A stretch of 64,000 bases of DNA, taken from Breviolum minutum Mf 1.05b.01. Taxonomy: Eukaryota > Sar > Dinophyceae > Suessiales > Symbiodiniaceae. The DNA lies in NCBI GenBank assembly GCA_000507305.1, contig DF239878.1, positions 245,083 through 309,082 on the forward strand. Reading direction: 5' to 3'. Positions 26,039 through 35,380 of the stretch are shown one piece after another. The notes under the pieces were generated by a model that ran no database searches, was not told where the DNA came from, and was given only the letters and a program-made list of their open reading frames with translations. Every line of letters starts with the position of its first letter. Position 1 is the first letter of the stretch. Position numbers and translations under genes: made by a program.

Positions 26039-29000
26039 AACTGACAAATTGACTAACTGACTGACTAACTAACCAATTGACTAACTAGCTAACTGACTAA
26101 GTGACGAACTGACGGATTGACTAACTGACTAACTTACTAGCTGACTAATTTTTCGACGTCAGAACTTCAAAAAACTGTCCGCTGCTGACGTGTTTTGTAC
26201 ATTTTGACTTCATAATGTGCTTTTCGCCACAGCAGCGTGCAATTTTTCGACATCGGAACTTCAAAAAGTGCTCCCACGACCCTCCGTTTTTTTTAACATT
26301 TTGACTTCATAATATGCTTCTCGCCACAGCGGCGTGCAATTTTTCCACATCGCAACTTCAAAAAGTGCTTCGGAGCTGACGTGTTTTGTACATTTTGACT
26401 TCCAAATGTGCTTCTCGCCACAGCGGCGTGCATTTTTTCGACATCAGAACTTCAAAAAGTGCTCCCGGACCCTCAGTTTTAACATTTTGACTTGGAGATG
26501 TGCTTCTCGCCACAGCGGCGTGCAATTTTTCCACATAGCAACTTTAAAAAGTGCTCCGAGCCCCACAGTTTTTTAACATTTTCACTTCCAAATGTGCTTT
26601 TCGCCACAGCGGCGTGCAATTTTTGATTTCTCCTCTGACCACATGACTCCGCACCCGCCGCTTTAACAGGCCTACTTTTCGACTGACCCGACACACGAAT
26701 CATTGAAAAAACACAGCATTTCGCGACTTCTCTAACATTTGGCGCGGATGTATCTTCGTTCTTCTGACTTTCGCGCTATTGCATCTTCTTTCTGCTGACT
26801 TGACTACTCTGCTTTTCAACTGTCCATATTGTCGGAAGTTTGCTATTTAAACTTCCTTCGAAAATAGAAGGGGTTTGGGGAGGTCTGTTCAAAAGGCCTT
26901 GTTGAACATGTTCGAAGATGCAGGGACAGGCAAAGCAAACTTTTTTCACGTTTTCTTGTTCTGATGCTTTTCGTTTCCCAGATTCATATTTACATTTTGT
27001 GAGCCAGGTGTTTTGACGGAACCAAAATCGCGCAAATTGCACTATGATACATCTGCCCCATCCTAATCTACTCACCAGTCGCAAGGCCACCACCGTGGTT
27101 GAAGACATCTTCTTCCTCCTCCATGTTCTCAATGTTCAACCTGGGGTTTGTTGTCCCTGGAGCTCCACCTTCTTCATCAGACACTAGGTCAATGATGCCG
27201 AAATCCAAAGGACGCGATGCACTGGCAGAAGCCGAAGCCGGCTCTTGCTTGATGGGAGTTTGTTCAACTCTAGGTTTCTTCCGCTGTGGCTGTCCAACTC
27301 CATGGTGATTTTGTTGGCAGTGGAAAGAAGACGACGGTTGAAGACATGAGGTTCTTTCTTGATGAAAGCCTTTGGTGCAGGAACTTGGACATGAATGGTG
27401 GTTTTTGGTTCAGGAGTTGGAGATGCGAACAAGGACCTGCCAGTAATTTGTATTGGCATTTGAGGTAAGTCTCTTCCTTCGTTTTCCATGATGCTCTTCA
27501 TCCATGCTTCCTCCCAGCGAACATGTAGTTGGAAATCATCCGGAAGATGCCTGTCACCTTCCTGACTTTCGCAGCAATGACATGTGTGCGTCCAAAGGCA
27601 TGCGTTCCACTGGAACCTCGGCCTCTGTTGCGAGACGCCAGTACAAGAAACCCTTTGTGATCACTAAGAGGCATGTCCTTTTGAGCATTGCATTCACATC
27701 AGACAGAGTGGAGAGTCTTTCATCCAGGAAGGCTCAAGCATTTGCATGAACTCTTTGTGTGATACAGTCCCCATGCCTAGGCTCTGCTGAAAGGTCGAGA
27801 TCATTGACCATGTAGATTCTCATTTGGCCTTGCGGGAATTTGGCAGCTCCCCACCGTTCTTTGGTAAGGACAGTGTTGCCTACATCGCAGAAGCCTTTGA
27901 GTTTCCGCAGTGGCTGTTCGGGAAGGGAGCCATCATCGAACACATCTGGCCGATCTTTTCGACCGGCTTCGCTCCGAAAGAAATCAAACTCTGAAGCCTC
28001 CCTAAACCCAGGTAGGTTCTTGGAGGCTAATTTCCGCACCCAATATCTAGACATGGCCATAGGGATGATCCGGCCAAGGGGTGTCTTGCCAACATTGGAA
28101 TCCCGTGCATGCCAAGGGCCTTGTCCGTGAAATATGGAAAGAGCTTCTCTAAGATGAACAAAACAGCCGGGTCAACATCTACAAGAGTCAAAAAGGAAAG
28201 TCATGAACTGGAAGAGCCAAGACCCCACCATTCATAAGATTTCTGAGGGATTCTTTGATGAGCCTTTCTGGCCAGTTTTTGATAAGACTCTCCTCAGAAG
28301 TGAACTGCTTTGTGATCCATTTCAGCTAGGTATTCGCATGATGAGTGCGTGGGCCATGTGTCTCGATGTAGCCAGCCTCCATGGCTTCTTCGGTGAGGTT
28401 CTGATGGAAGGTGCTTTTTTCATCGGAGTGAGGGCCACCACCACCACCAACACCACTTGCCTGCAATGTGAAAGCCTGAACCTGGAAGCCACCCATCTTC
28501 TTGAACATGTGCTGGAAAGCTTTCTTCACATTCTTGGCATTCCCCTGCCATTGGAGCATGTGGCACTGACCATAACATAGGCCCTGCGCCTGTTCTGCTT
28601 TTACTTTTTCAGGAAAAATGATATGTTTGAGAAGGTGGTACTTGCCATTTTCTGGCATGGGCACTGCAGCCACTTGAAAATCAAAAGACCTTCCTGGAGA
28701 TTCCTTCAGACAGAATGGCTCCGGCAAGTCATGGAACCGACTCTCTTTGCATATTTCGGTGACTTGCTCCTTCAATGCCAGTGAAAGTCAATCGGACCAA
28801 CCACATCAAACACATGCTTGAGTTGGGTTTGCTCCTGTGTGACGACTTGTAATGGGAGATCTGGTGGGGTCACTGGACCAAAGGGCATGTCTACCACATT
28901 GGGTGTGCGAAGAGCCCGGAGAAGCAAAGCATTGGTTGCACTCAAAGCATTCTCCATAGTAATATCTGCGTCCTCCTTTGCGTCTAAGCTAGCAGGATGA

Positions 29001-29796
29001 GACCTTGAACAGTGATGATGGCTAAGGCATGAATTTAGTGGTTTTGCTCATTGTGCCGCTAGTTGACTTGCCATGTTTTCTGATATTCTTGCTGTGGGTG
29101 TTCACGCGGAGGCAAGGGAGGAGGAAGCAACGAAAAAACCACACTTTGTAAAGCGTGGTTTTTTCATGGTTTGCCCATACGGGCCTCTATGTCACCCATA
29201 TGGGGGCACGGGAGGAAGCAAAAACGAAAAAACACGTTTTAGAAAGCGTGTTTTTTCGTGGTTTGCCCATACGGGCCTCTATGCCACCCCTGTAAGAGGC
29301 AAGGGAGGAGGAAAAAACGAAAAAACCACACTTTGCAAAACGTGGTTTTTTCGTGGTTTGCCCATACAGGCCTCTATGTCACCTCTATTGGGGGCACTGG
29401 AGGAGGCAAAAACGAAAAAAACGCGTTTTAGAAAGTGTGGTTTTTTCGTGGTTTGCCCATACGGGNNNNNNNNNNNNNNNNNNNNNNNNNNNNNNNNNNN
29501 NNNNNNNNNNNNNNNNNNNNNNNNNNNNNNNNNNNNNNNNNNNNNNNNNNNNNNNNNNNNNNNNNNNNNNNNNNNNNNNNNNNNNNNNNNNNNNNNNNNN
29601 NNNNNNNNNNNNNNNNNNNNNNNNNNNNNNNNNNNNNNNNNNNNNNNNNNNNNNNNNNNNNNNNNNNNNNNNNNNNNNNNNNNNNNNNNNNNNNNNNNNN
29701 NNNNNNNNNNNNNNNNNNNNNNNNNNNNNNNNNNNNNNNNNNNNNNNNNNNNNNNNNNNNNNNNNNNNNNNNNNNNNNNNNNNNNNNNNNNNNNNN

Positions 29797-29837
<41 letters not shown>

Positions 29838-31709
29838 TAAAGACACACACATACATGCACATATACATTTACACATAATATACATATACAAACATTTACA
29901 TTTACACATATACATTTACATTTTCATTTCAGGCTACATATACATATACATACATGCATACAGGCAGAGACATGCAGATACGTACAGATACATACATACA
30001 CATACATACACATCGATACATACAGATACATTCATACATTCATACATTCATTTTTATACATACATTCCTGCATACATACGTGCGTTCATACATATACACA
30101 TACACATACACGTACACAAACATATTCAATATACACATACATAGGTTCATATACTAATTGTTTAAGCCAACGAGGGTGGTGCTTCCAGCCAGGCCAGTGC
30201 AAAGACTTTGCTTCGAGAAGAACAAGACTTTCGAGATGTTGAGGAAGATTTTTCGCTGCAGGCGATGGAAGCAGCATGGGAGGAGGAGAAAATGACCAGC
30301 ATTGACTATGCGCGCGCCGCAGAACAGTGCTCTGGGGAATTCAAGGCATTCTATGAGGCAATCTTAGGTGACCGGGATGTTCTTGAGAATGTACCACAGA
30401 GCAATGTTCCCCTCTTAGCAGGGGCAGCCATCCAAAGGGCTGTGAGTTCTTTTCAAAAACTCGTCCTTGAGTACATGTACCCCGAGACAACTGATGCAGA
30501 TCGGATTCACAACGCAGGGGCAATGAACTCAGACATGCCTTTTATGGATGATCACTTGAGTCGTGTCTACCTGGTTGGCAAAGTGAAGGCAGCAAAGCTG
30601 CGTGAAGTGACTTTGTACCTTGTGCAAAAGACTGCCTTTCTGATGACCGAAGCCTTTTCGTATGCATTCAAGAACATGTTGAAGAACCATGAGATGAAGA
30701 ATCTGATCGAATGCCTCAATGCCAGTGCAGATGCCTCTGTCGAACAAGTTCTCCGTCAGGGATTTGTCAAGCATTTGCTTGTACATGCCCAAAACGCCTA
30801 CTTCAGTGCCATCAGTGACCATCATCAGTTCATTCATCAAGTCGGTGCCTTTTGCAAAGAAGAGACATACCTTCAGAGCAGCGGTGTGCCTTCTGAGCAG
30901 GTCAGAAGAGTTGACGACTTGTTTCAAAAGGCTTTGAGCGATGCAGTGGACGAAAGTCTTCCTCCGAACTTTTCGAAGGAATTCAGAAAGGTCTATGAAG
31001 GAATTCAAGAAGGACTGCGCTGTTTCGGGCATGGCACCATTCGCAAGAATCTTCCAACATTGCTCGGGCTATTCATCAAAGACATGGTGAACAAGAAGAT
31101 CATCACACCAGAGTCAGAGCAGGATTCTACACCTGCACGTGGGAAGTCTATGCCAGAAGACCCGGATTGTGGGCCAAAAAAAGTGAGCCAAAACCATTTG
31201 CTTGGAATGGTGGCTGTTTCCTTTGCTTTCTTTGGACCGCAATTCTCAGAGGCTGCGATACTACGCTGCACTTCCGGATTGCTTGGCAGCCTCAACTCCA
31301 CTTTCCACAAACACAGCTATGAGGCAGGCTCCTGTCAGATCTGTCATGTTATCAACATGTTATCAACTCTTAACTACTCTACTCTGCCCGATGCAATCCT
31401 GTGACATAATTTGTTCAGGTACACAAATGGCAAACCTTTGATTTGATTGAAATTTGCTATTCACAATACAGGGTGGTAACAGGAAGATCAGTACCTTGTA
31501 AACTCGTTCGTTCTAGTGGGGCGTAGAATCGACAGCAGGAGAGTATCCGAGCTGAGCTCTTGGAGAATTTCATTCAACATGGGCTCCAGGCGCGCAAGCA
31601 AAACCTAGAGGATAAGAAGGCAGCTTTGGAAATCAAACATCGAGACTTGAGTGCTGCTTCCAAAACATTGGAAGAATTCTGCGGAGATGCATGGAATGCT
31701 TCGCAATGA
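21786..31709 (+). CDS. Dynamin-family large GTPase, four exons
   Basis: Exons 21786-22460, 22692-23322, 30167-31182 and 31536-31709 sum to 2,496 nt, or 831 codons plus stop, with all phases matching (0, 1, 0). GTPase domain: P-loop GQQSAGKT at residues 71-78, switch I Thr in ATKRP (~98), DLPG at 181-184, TKSD at 253-256. Residues ~300-770 match the order of the dynamin middle/stalk region, including a helical section (RRVDDLFQKALSD). The last 57 residues resemble the end of a GTPase effector domain (ARKQNLEDKKAALEIKHRD). No PH or proline-rich domain, so the layout is closer to Mx/DRP-type proteins. Dynamins assemble on membranes and use GTP to constrict or divide them; which organelle is unknown. 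ATG 21,786 is the first in-frame Met close to the domain, but an upstream exon is possible. Exon 3 could conceivably belong to another gene; phase and domain order argue against it. Confidence 0.78.
22461..22691 (+). other. GC-AG intron in the dynamin gene
   Basis: Exon 1 ends ...ACAAGCGAACCG followed by GCGCCA, and exon 2 starts after TTGAG|GCC. The frame is phase 0 on both sides, and the removed DNA contains in-frame stops. No usable GT donor lies nearby in the right phase, so a GC donor is inferred. Confidence 0.6.
23451..23640. repeat. (ACATCCAT/ACAT)n microsatellite ending in poly-C
   Basis: About 170 bp of ACATACATCCAT-type units followed by CGT and a run of 16 C. It translates as a Tyr/Ile/His or Cys/Met/Asp repeat in several frames; those frames are artefacts. 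Confidence 0.9.
23863..25051 (-). pseudogene. Merlin/IS1595-like transposase-related gene, frameshifted
   Basis: Minus-strand reading frames in order: a lysine-rich N-terminus from ATG 25,051 (MPKKVMKYHVKQ), a zinc-binding CPKCGNG segment, then ADEVDLGEE, WAGLVERGRPESLQLF, HTDGAKAYQLQ and, in another frame, KSGTQIINRFW and LRRKIRSAQ. The spaced acidic residues (E/D in ADEVD, D in HTDG), the W.G.VERG block and the C-terminal KSGT..I..FW block fit the ISXO2-like (IS1595/Merlin) DDE transposase fold. Frames change near 24,950, near 24,893 and at a 7-T run (24,136-24,142), where one base fewer would restore continuity. It lies antisense inside the dynamin intron. Terminal inverted repeats were not found. 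It could be a host gene derived from such a transposase, but the frameshifts make it a pseudogene as assembled. Confidence 0.65.
25052..25400. other. Flank with no gene seen
   Basis: Contains CCCCCCACCCCC-rich sequence (25,226-25,265) and its partial reverse complement (GGTGGGGTTGATGAGG near 25,290), which could fold back on itself. No coding evidence. Confidence 0.3.
25418..26145. repeat. Degenerate (TGAC)n tetranucleotide field
   Basis: About 730 bp built from 4-base steps: TGAC, TAAC, TGAT, TAGA, CTAC. It keeps 4-bp register over long distances with many substitutions, and has islands of pure TGAC, TGAT and CTAA. No long open frame. Confidence 0.85.
26146..26635. repeat. ~94-bp tandem satellite, about five copies
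   Basis: The word GCCACAGCGGCGTGCA recurs with spacings of 97, 94, 92 and 94 bp. Each unit also carries ACATCGGAACTTCAAAAAGTGCT and ATTTTGACTTC-like blocks in the same order. Copies differ by point changes. A plus-strand frame across it is a repeat product. Confidence 0.85.
27068..28957 (-). pseudogene. Rep-like superfamily-3 helicase gene, multiply frameshifted
   Basis: From ATG 28,957 the minus strand shows successive protein-like segments in changing frames: an N-terminal part to about 28,772, a second to 28,326, a third (to about 28,165, containing KNWPERLIKESLRNL), then a helicase core. The core has a Walker A stretch NVGKT at about 28,087-28,101, Walker B-like VFDDGSL near 27,935, and MRIYMVND with the sensor-type Asn near 27,810. 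That order and spacing fit SF3 helicases of Rep proteins from small replicons and Rep-bearing transposons. No HUH nuclease motif was recognised upstream. The C-terminal part has KKPRVE-type basic patches and a IIDLVSDEE sequence. At least four frame changes mark it as decayed or mis-assembled. TAG at 27,068-27,070 is the last in-frame stop; a GTGAGT there could instead be a donor. Confidence 0.5.
29124..29465. repeat. 92-95-bp tandem satellite with an internal palindrome
   Basis: Four copies up to the gap. GTTTGCCCATACGGGCCTC recurs at spacings of 92, 95 and 95 bp. Each unit holds an inverted repeat of the form AAAAAACCACRCTTT / AAAGYGTGGTTTTTT separated by one to three bases, so a strong hairpin could form in either strand. 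Copy 2 and copy 4 have variant arms (AAAACACGTTTT). The open frames across it on the plus strand (Lys/Phe-rich) are repeat products. Confidence 0.85.
29466..29796. other. Assembly gap (331 N)
   Basis: Run of N directly after the palindromic satellite and directly before an (AGAC)n tract. The true length is unknown. Confidence 0.99.
29797..30135. repeat. (AGAC)n then (ACATAC)n microsatellites
   Basis: Ten AGAC units, then about 300 bp of ACATATACATTTACAC / ACATACATAC words. It lies just upstream of dynamin exon 3. Confidence 0.85.
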
Positions 31710-31727
31710 TGCATGAGGCATCATGAT

Positions 31728-32191
31728 TTACAGCTGACGCATACAGCTTTTGAGTCTCCCGTTGGCTGGCAGTTTAAACGTGCCCAGGTGCTGGGTGTGG
31801 GTGTAGGGCTGGTAGCGTGAGGTTTTCACAGCTGCATGTCGAGTCGGCAAAAAGATCGCTGTGGTATCGCTTGATTCGATTGGTGTGGCTTCCCATCCAA
31901 TTGCATGCTGAAGATTTGAACAGCCCAGGTGCTCCTCAATAAAATGTTCATCGTAAACATCTCCATTGACAGAGCATTTCATAATGTGCCTTCCACTTGG
32001 CAAGCTCGGTGAAACAACCAACGCCACACCAGGTGATGTGAGTTGCAGGCGCTGCCAATGATTCTCATGATGGCAGCAGGTGGGGACTTTGGATTTCGTT
32101 CAAATGGATCTTTCGAGAAGCATTCATCTAACATAGCCTTGCCCACGGCAAGGTTGTTTTCCTGAAGATCTTTCAAGAATGATGCAAGCAA
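31728..32191 (-). CDS. 3' end of an unrecognised minus-strand gene
   Basis: Two overlapping protein-like minus-strand frames. The upstream one (32,191 to about 32,030) contains SFLKDLQENNLAVGKAMLDE. The downstream one (about 32,080 to the TAA at 31,728) contains VALVVSPSLPSGRH, MKCSVNGDVYDEHFIEEH and EATPIESSDTTAIF. They must be joined by a short intron or a frameshift that I could not place. The content is ordinary soluble protein. No family recognised. It converges on the dynamin gene with 18 bp between stop codons. Confidence 0.5.
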
Positions 32192-32856
32192 GTCCTGAAT
32201 CTACTTTACCGGTACCAGGGTCATCCAGTGATACACTGACTATATAATTGATGTACCTTATTTTTTTGCTCATGTGTTTTGATTTATGCACGCTTCCAAG
32301 AAAATGCTCGTTTGAAAGAAACGGTCGAGATGTTATAAATTATAATATCCATTTTTCAAGACACCTGCCCACACCATACAAACATCACACTATGACTTCA
32401 AGATGGCCAGCAGCTATCATTGGCAAGATCACTGAGCCACCTAGTTTTGAACTTGAGCCTCCTGCCATCCAAGAAAATAAAACGCTTTAAAAAGCTTAAA
32501 CCCCATTCATGAGTAAATCTTGGAACCCTCGGATCGGCCAGGCTTTCGCCTTCGGCTCAGATTCGTAAGGCTTGCGTTGGGGGGATGAGGCCAGACACAA
32601 ATATTTTCAAATTTCATTCTATATATATATATATATATCGTATATATACACCGTGCATAGGCCGACAGCAAGACTGAACGAAGCAAACTCATGCCCTGCA
32701 AGTTTTCATTTTCTTGGGAACAATTGCAGGCTTCAATAGTTGCCTAGGACATTCTGACCAATGTAAGAGAAGAAGTTCGGGGAGATTGGTTCTCCCAAAA
32801 CGTCACTTCAGGTCAAGTCAATACCAAGTGAAAGTCTCACCCTTAAGACATTCGAA
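32192..32856. other. Intergenic, AT tract
   Basis: No exon seen. Contains an AT microsatellite at about 32,618-32,638. Confidence 0.4.
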
Positions 32857-34605
32857 CTACTTCTTAGCATTAGCTACCGCCTCGGACGCCTTCTTAGCCT
32901 TTTTTGGTTTGGATTCAGCATCCTCCTCCTCACCATCTTGTTCCTCCTTTGTCATTTTCCTCTTAGCTGGAGGCTTCCCCCTATGCGAGCTCCTGACAGA
33001 TTCAGTCGGCTTCTTGATGTTCCTGGGCTTACCACTTTGAAGTTGGGTTTGAAGGATGGGAGAAGGACTTTCCTTCATATTTTCAAGCTGGAGACTGAAA
33101 TGAATCCTAAAATTTTACATCAGGTTTGATGTCACACAGTTTGTTCTGTAAATTCAACTATTCAAAAAGACAAGAGTCTTACTCCTTTGCAGGTAGTTAT
33201 TCAGAGTGACATCAGCCTTGGTAAACTCATCAAACCCGGCCGTCAGCATGTTCTTGGCCTACCTCCAAAGACCTCCGGTGCAGGATATGGAATGTGAGCC
33301 TAGAAACCCAAACCATCAAAACCCATATGATAGTTCTTTTATGTTCTTTTGATTTCCTTTGTGTCCCACTCAGTCTTAGAGGTGCCCATTGAAATGGTAC
33401 TCCGCATGTGCTTGATTGAGGTGATTTTACGATTTACTGAGCTCTATCAACTTCTCAATTTCACTAATCCTGAAGCACCAGCTGGACTTTTTGATGAAAT
33501 ACAAAAAGACTTACAAAAAAAATAAGAAAAACCGAACTTTTTGGACTTACATAGCTGGATCTACCATTGATCAGTGTATGCCAACATAAACGGACTCCGC
33601 AGCTGGAGGCACCTTCTTGACCAGCTTGTAGGTCGGAGCTTTAAGGGGTATACCCAAGGCGTGTATCCAAAAGATTGCTGAAAAAAACGCAACATCAGTC
33701 CATCATCAGTCCTTTTGGTCGAATGGCGCATCATTCTCCTGCAAGGTTGGAAACACAAGCCTCAGCAATCCCCAAGTAGCGTTCGCCGTTCATCACACTG
33801 AAGAGATACAGCGTTATGAAGTCATGTATAGCTATGATATACCCATATAGCTTCTAGATACATATATGGTCTCAACAAGTCTTTACGGCAAGCCACTTGC
33901 TCTTCCCAGTTGATCCCAAGGAGTTGATGCCAAGGCAGTAGCCTCCCGACATGTTGTTCAGAGTCTGCTGGGCCACAGCAACATGCTCAGGACCTGTCCC
34001 AATCACAACCTCCTGATCAAGTAGTGACCCATCAGCTTCCTGCCAAGTATTTGGCCGATCGTATGAATTTGATTTACCTTACAACCATCCTCACCAAATC
34101 CCGGAACAATAAGAAAGCATCTTTTAGGGCAAACAGACATTTTCCAAAGGACGTGGTCTGGAGAAGCAAAGGCTGAGAAAGACATAAAGCACTTGAGGTA
34201 GCAGTAGGGTCCTCCACCTCTGCCTGACCTTGTGTTGAAGTTCACTATGTTCGTTGGTGTTCTCAAAGAAATCCTCTAAAAACAATTTAGATTTTTCATC
34301 CCCATGGACTGGGTTGGTGCAGACCGGTCCCCGTGCTTTGTCCCCATTGGCCTCAAAATCATCAAGGGTTGAATATTAGAATATACCCTGCAAAGCAAAG
34401 ACTTTGTTGCAAACAAGAAACTCCGTAGATTTTTCAGTATCCTTGAGGTACCTTTTGGTGAACTATCTGCCTTTATTCCCATCATTCAATGTGGCTTTGT
34501 TCCATCTACTCAGCTGGATCTCTACGGTCTTGAGGTCCCCAGGCTGGATCAGTTTCTCATCTGGGCTTCGCGTTCCAAACAGTATGGAAACCCAGAAGGA
34601 GCTCG
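32857..34605 (-). CDS. Eight-exon minus-strand gene, unrecognised, lysine-rich nuclear-type tail
   Basis: Exons in transcription order: ~34605-34479, 34441-34387, 34351-34229, 34172-34095, 34039-33887, 33797-33739, 33677-33592, 33258-33185, and terminal 33094-32857 (TAG at 32,857-32,859). The best-defined blocks each have exactly matching lengths and phases: 41 codons (34351-34229), 26 codons (34172-34095, donor GTGAGG) and 51 codons (34039-33887, donor GTAAAG). Several other junctions only work with GA donors (after 34,479, 33,739 and 33,185). Content: KLIQPGDLKTVEIQLSRW, EDFFENTNEHSEL, IGTGPEHVAVAQQTLNN, ERYLGIAEACVSNL, IPLKAPTYKLVKKVPPAAES, then a tail with PPAKRKMTKEEQDGEEED and KPKKAKKASEAVANAKK. 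The tail resembles bipartite nuclear signals of chromatin proteins; this is inference. The body matches no family I know. The plus strand over 34,381-34,601 is also open, but fits no gene. Confidence 0.55.
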
Positions 34606-35137
34606 TAAGGGCATTGAGAGAAAATCATGCAGGAAGATCCATATGTATATATATATATATATATAATGAAGATGCTTTGAGGGGCCCTGATTGTGCAATT
34701 TAATTCGGGCTGTGTCTTTCGACTCGATGTGCCGCATGAAAAAAAAATAAGACAAGAAGAGGCCATCAGGTGTGCTATACAACTGGAGAAGGGTTGGAAG
34801 AAGTGTTCTTCTTCGTCACCTTTGGGTCACAACGGCTGCGAATCCTTATATGATGGCACATCATCAAGAAATTGACAATGATGACGCTGATCATGAAGAA
34901 AATTTGCAACAATTGATGCCCCAAACGTTAATTATATCTCATGTCAAAATTAATTTGGGGCATCCCAAGTGGTGCAGGATCTGTTCCATACTTATATTGG
35001 AGACATAAAGTGAGTTCGCTGTCAATCTTGCAACCTATTTTCTGGTGATAGTACTTGTGAAACTCATTGTTGTTCTTGCGGCTGGAAGGAGGTGCTTATG
35101 ACTGAATTGGAGGCCCCGGAAAATAGGCAACAGGAAT

Positions 35138-35380
35138 TCAATCATCATCATCGCCATTTGGGTTGGCTGCAGTTTCTTCCAGTTTCTTTACCTTCTTGTT
35201 TGGTTCGGGTATCTCCTTTGTTTCATTCACCGCTTCTGTTTTCGGGACATCCTCCCCATTTGCCACCTCACGGGTTGCTGTGCTGTCTGGTGTCGGGGCT
35301 TCTTTAGGGCAAGATGAGTGTGGCTTTTGGTCCTTAGAAGCCAATTCTTTCAAATCCACTCCCATGACAGGATTTGCAAG
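35138..35380 (-). CDS. Terminal exon of another minus-strand gene, charged C-terminus
   Basis: An acceptor (GTGCCTAG|CTT) at 35,381 opens 80 codons in phase 0, ending in TGA at 35,138. The sequence is hydrophilic and probably disordered: ELASKDQKPH near the start, PEPNKKVKKLEE, and a final NPNGDDDD. Typical of a nuclear or cytosolic disordered tail. Upstream exons of this gene are not fixed; a minus-strand frame at 35,599-35,838 is a candidate. No family recognised. Confidence 0.5.
   Translation of the reverse strand, partial: LANPVMGVDLKELASKDQKPHSSCPKEAPTPDSTATREVANGEDVPKTEAVNETKEIPEPNKKVKKLEETAANPNGDDDD

Larger units (their letters stand above)
23323..30166 (+). other. 6.8-kb dynamin intron carrying mobile-element remnants and satellites
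   Basis: The donor TCGC|GTTCGG and acceptor GTTTAAG|CC are both phase 1, and the domains on either side continue one another (GTPase and start of stalk, then stalk). Its contents are listed separately: microsatellites, two minus-strand pseudogenes, three satellites and a gap. The true length is unknown because of the gap. Confidence 0.6.

Noticed and set aside
25418..26640. Possible CRISPR-like regular repeats
   Set aside because: Spacing is set by tandem units with no unique spacers, and the setting is eukaryotic; these are satellites.
29073..30144. Long plus- and minus-strand frames spanning the N gap
   Set aside because: They read through 331 N and through the palindromic satellite and (AGAC)n tract; no evidence of a gene.
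33191..33300. Plus-strand exon reading VVIQSDISLGKLIKPGRQHV with an acceptor-like CTTTGCAG
   Set aside because: The minus-strand reading of the same bases has a good acceptor, fits the chain of exons and has better composition.
34367..34601. Plus-strand open frame with protein-like content opposite the minus-strand gene
   Set aside because: It has no compatible neighbouring plus-strand exons, while the minus-strand exons over the same bases fit an eight-exon chain by length and phase.
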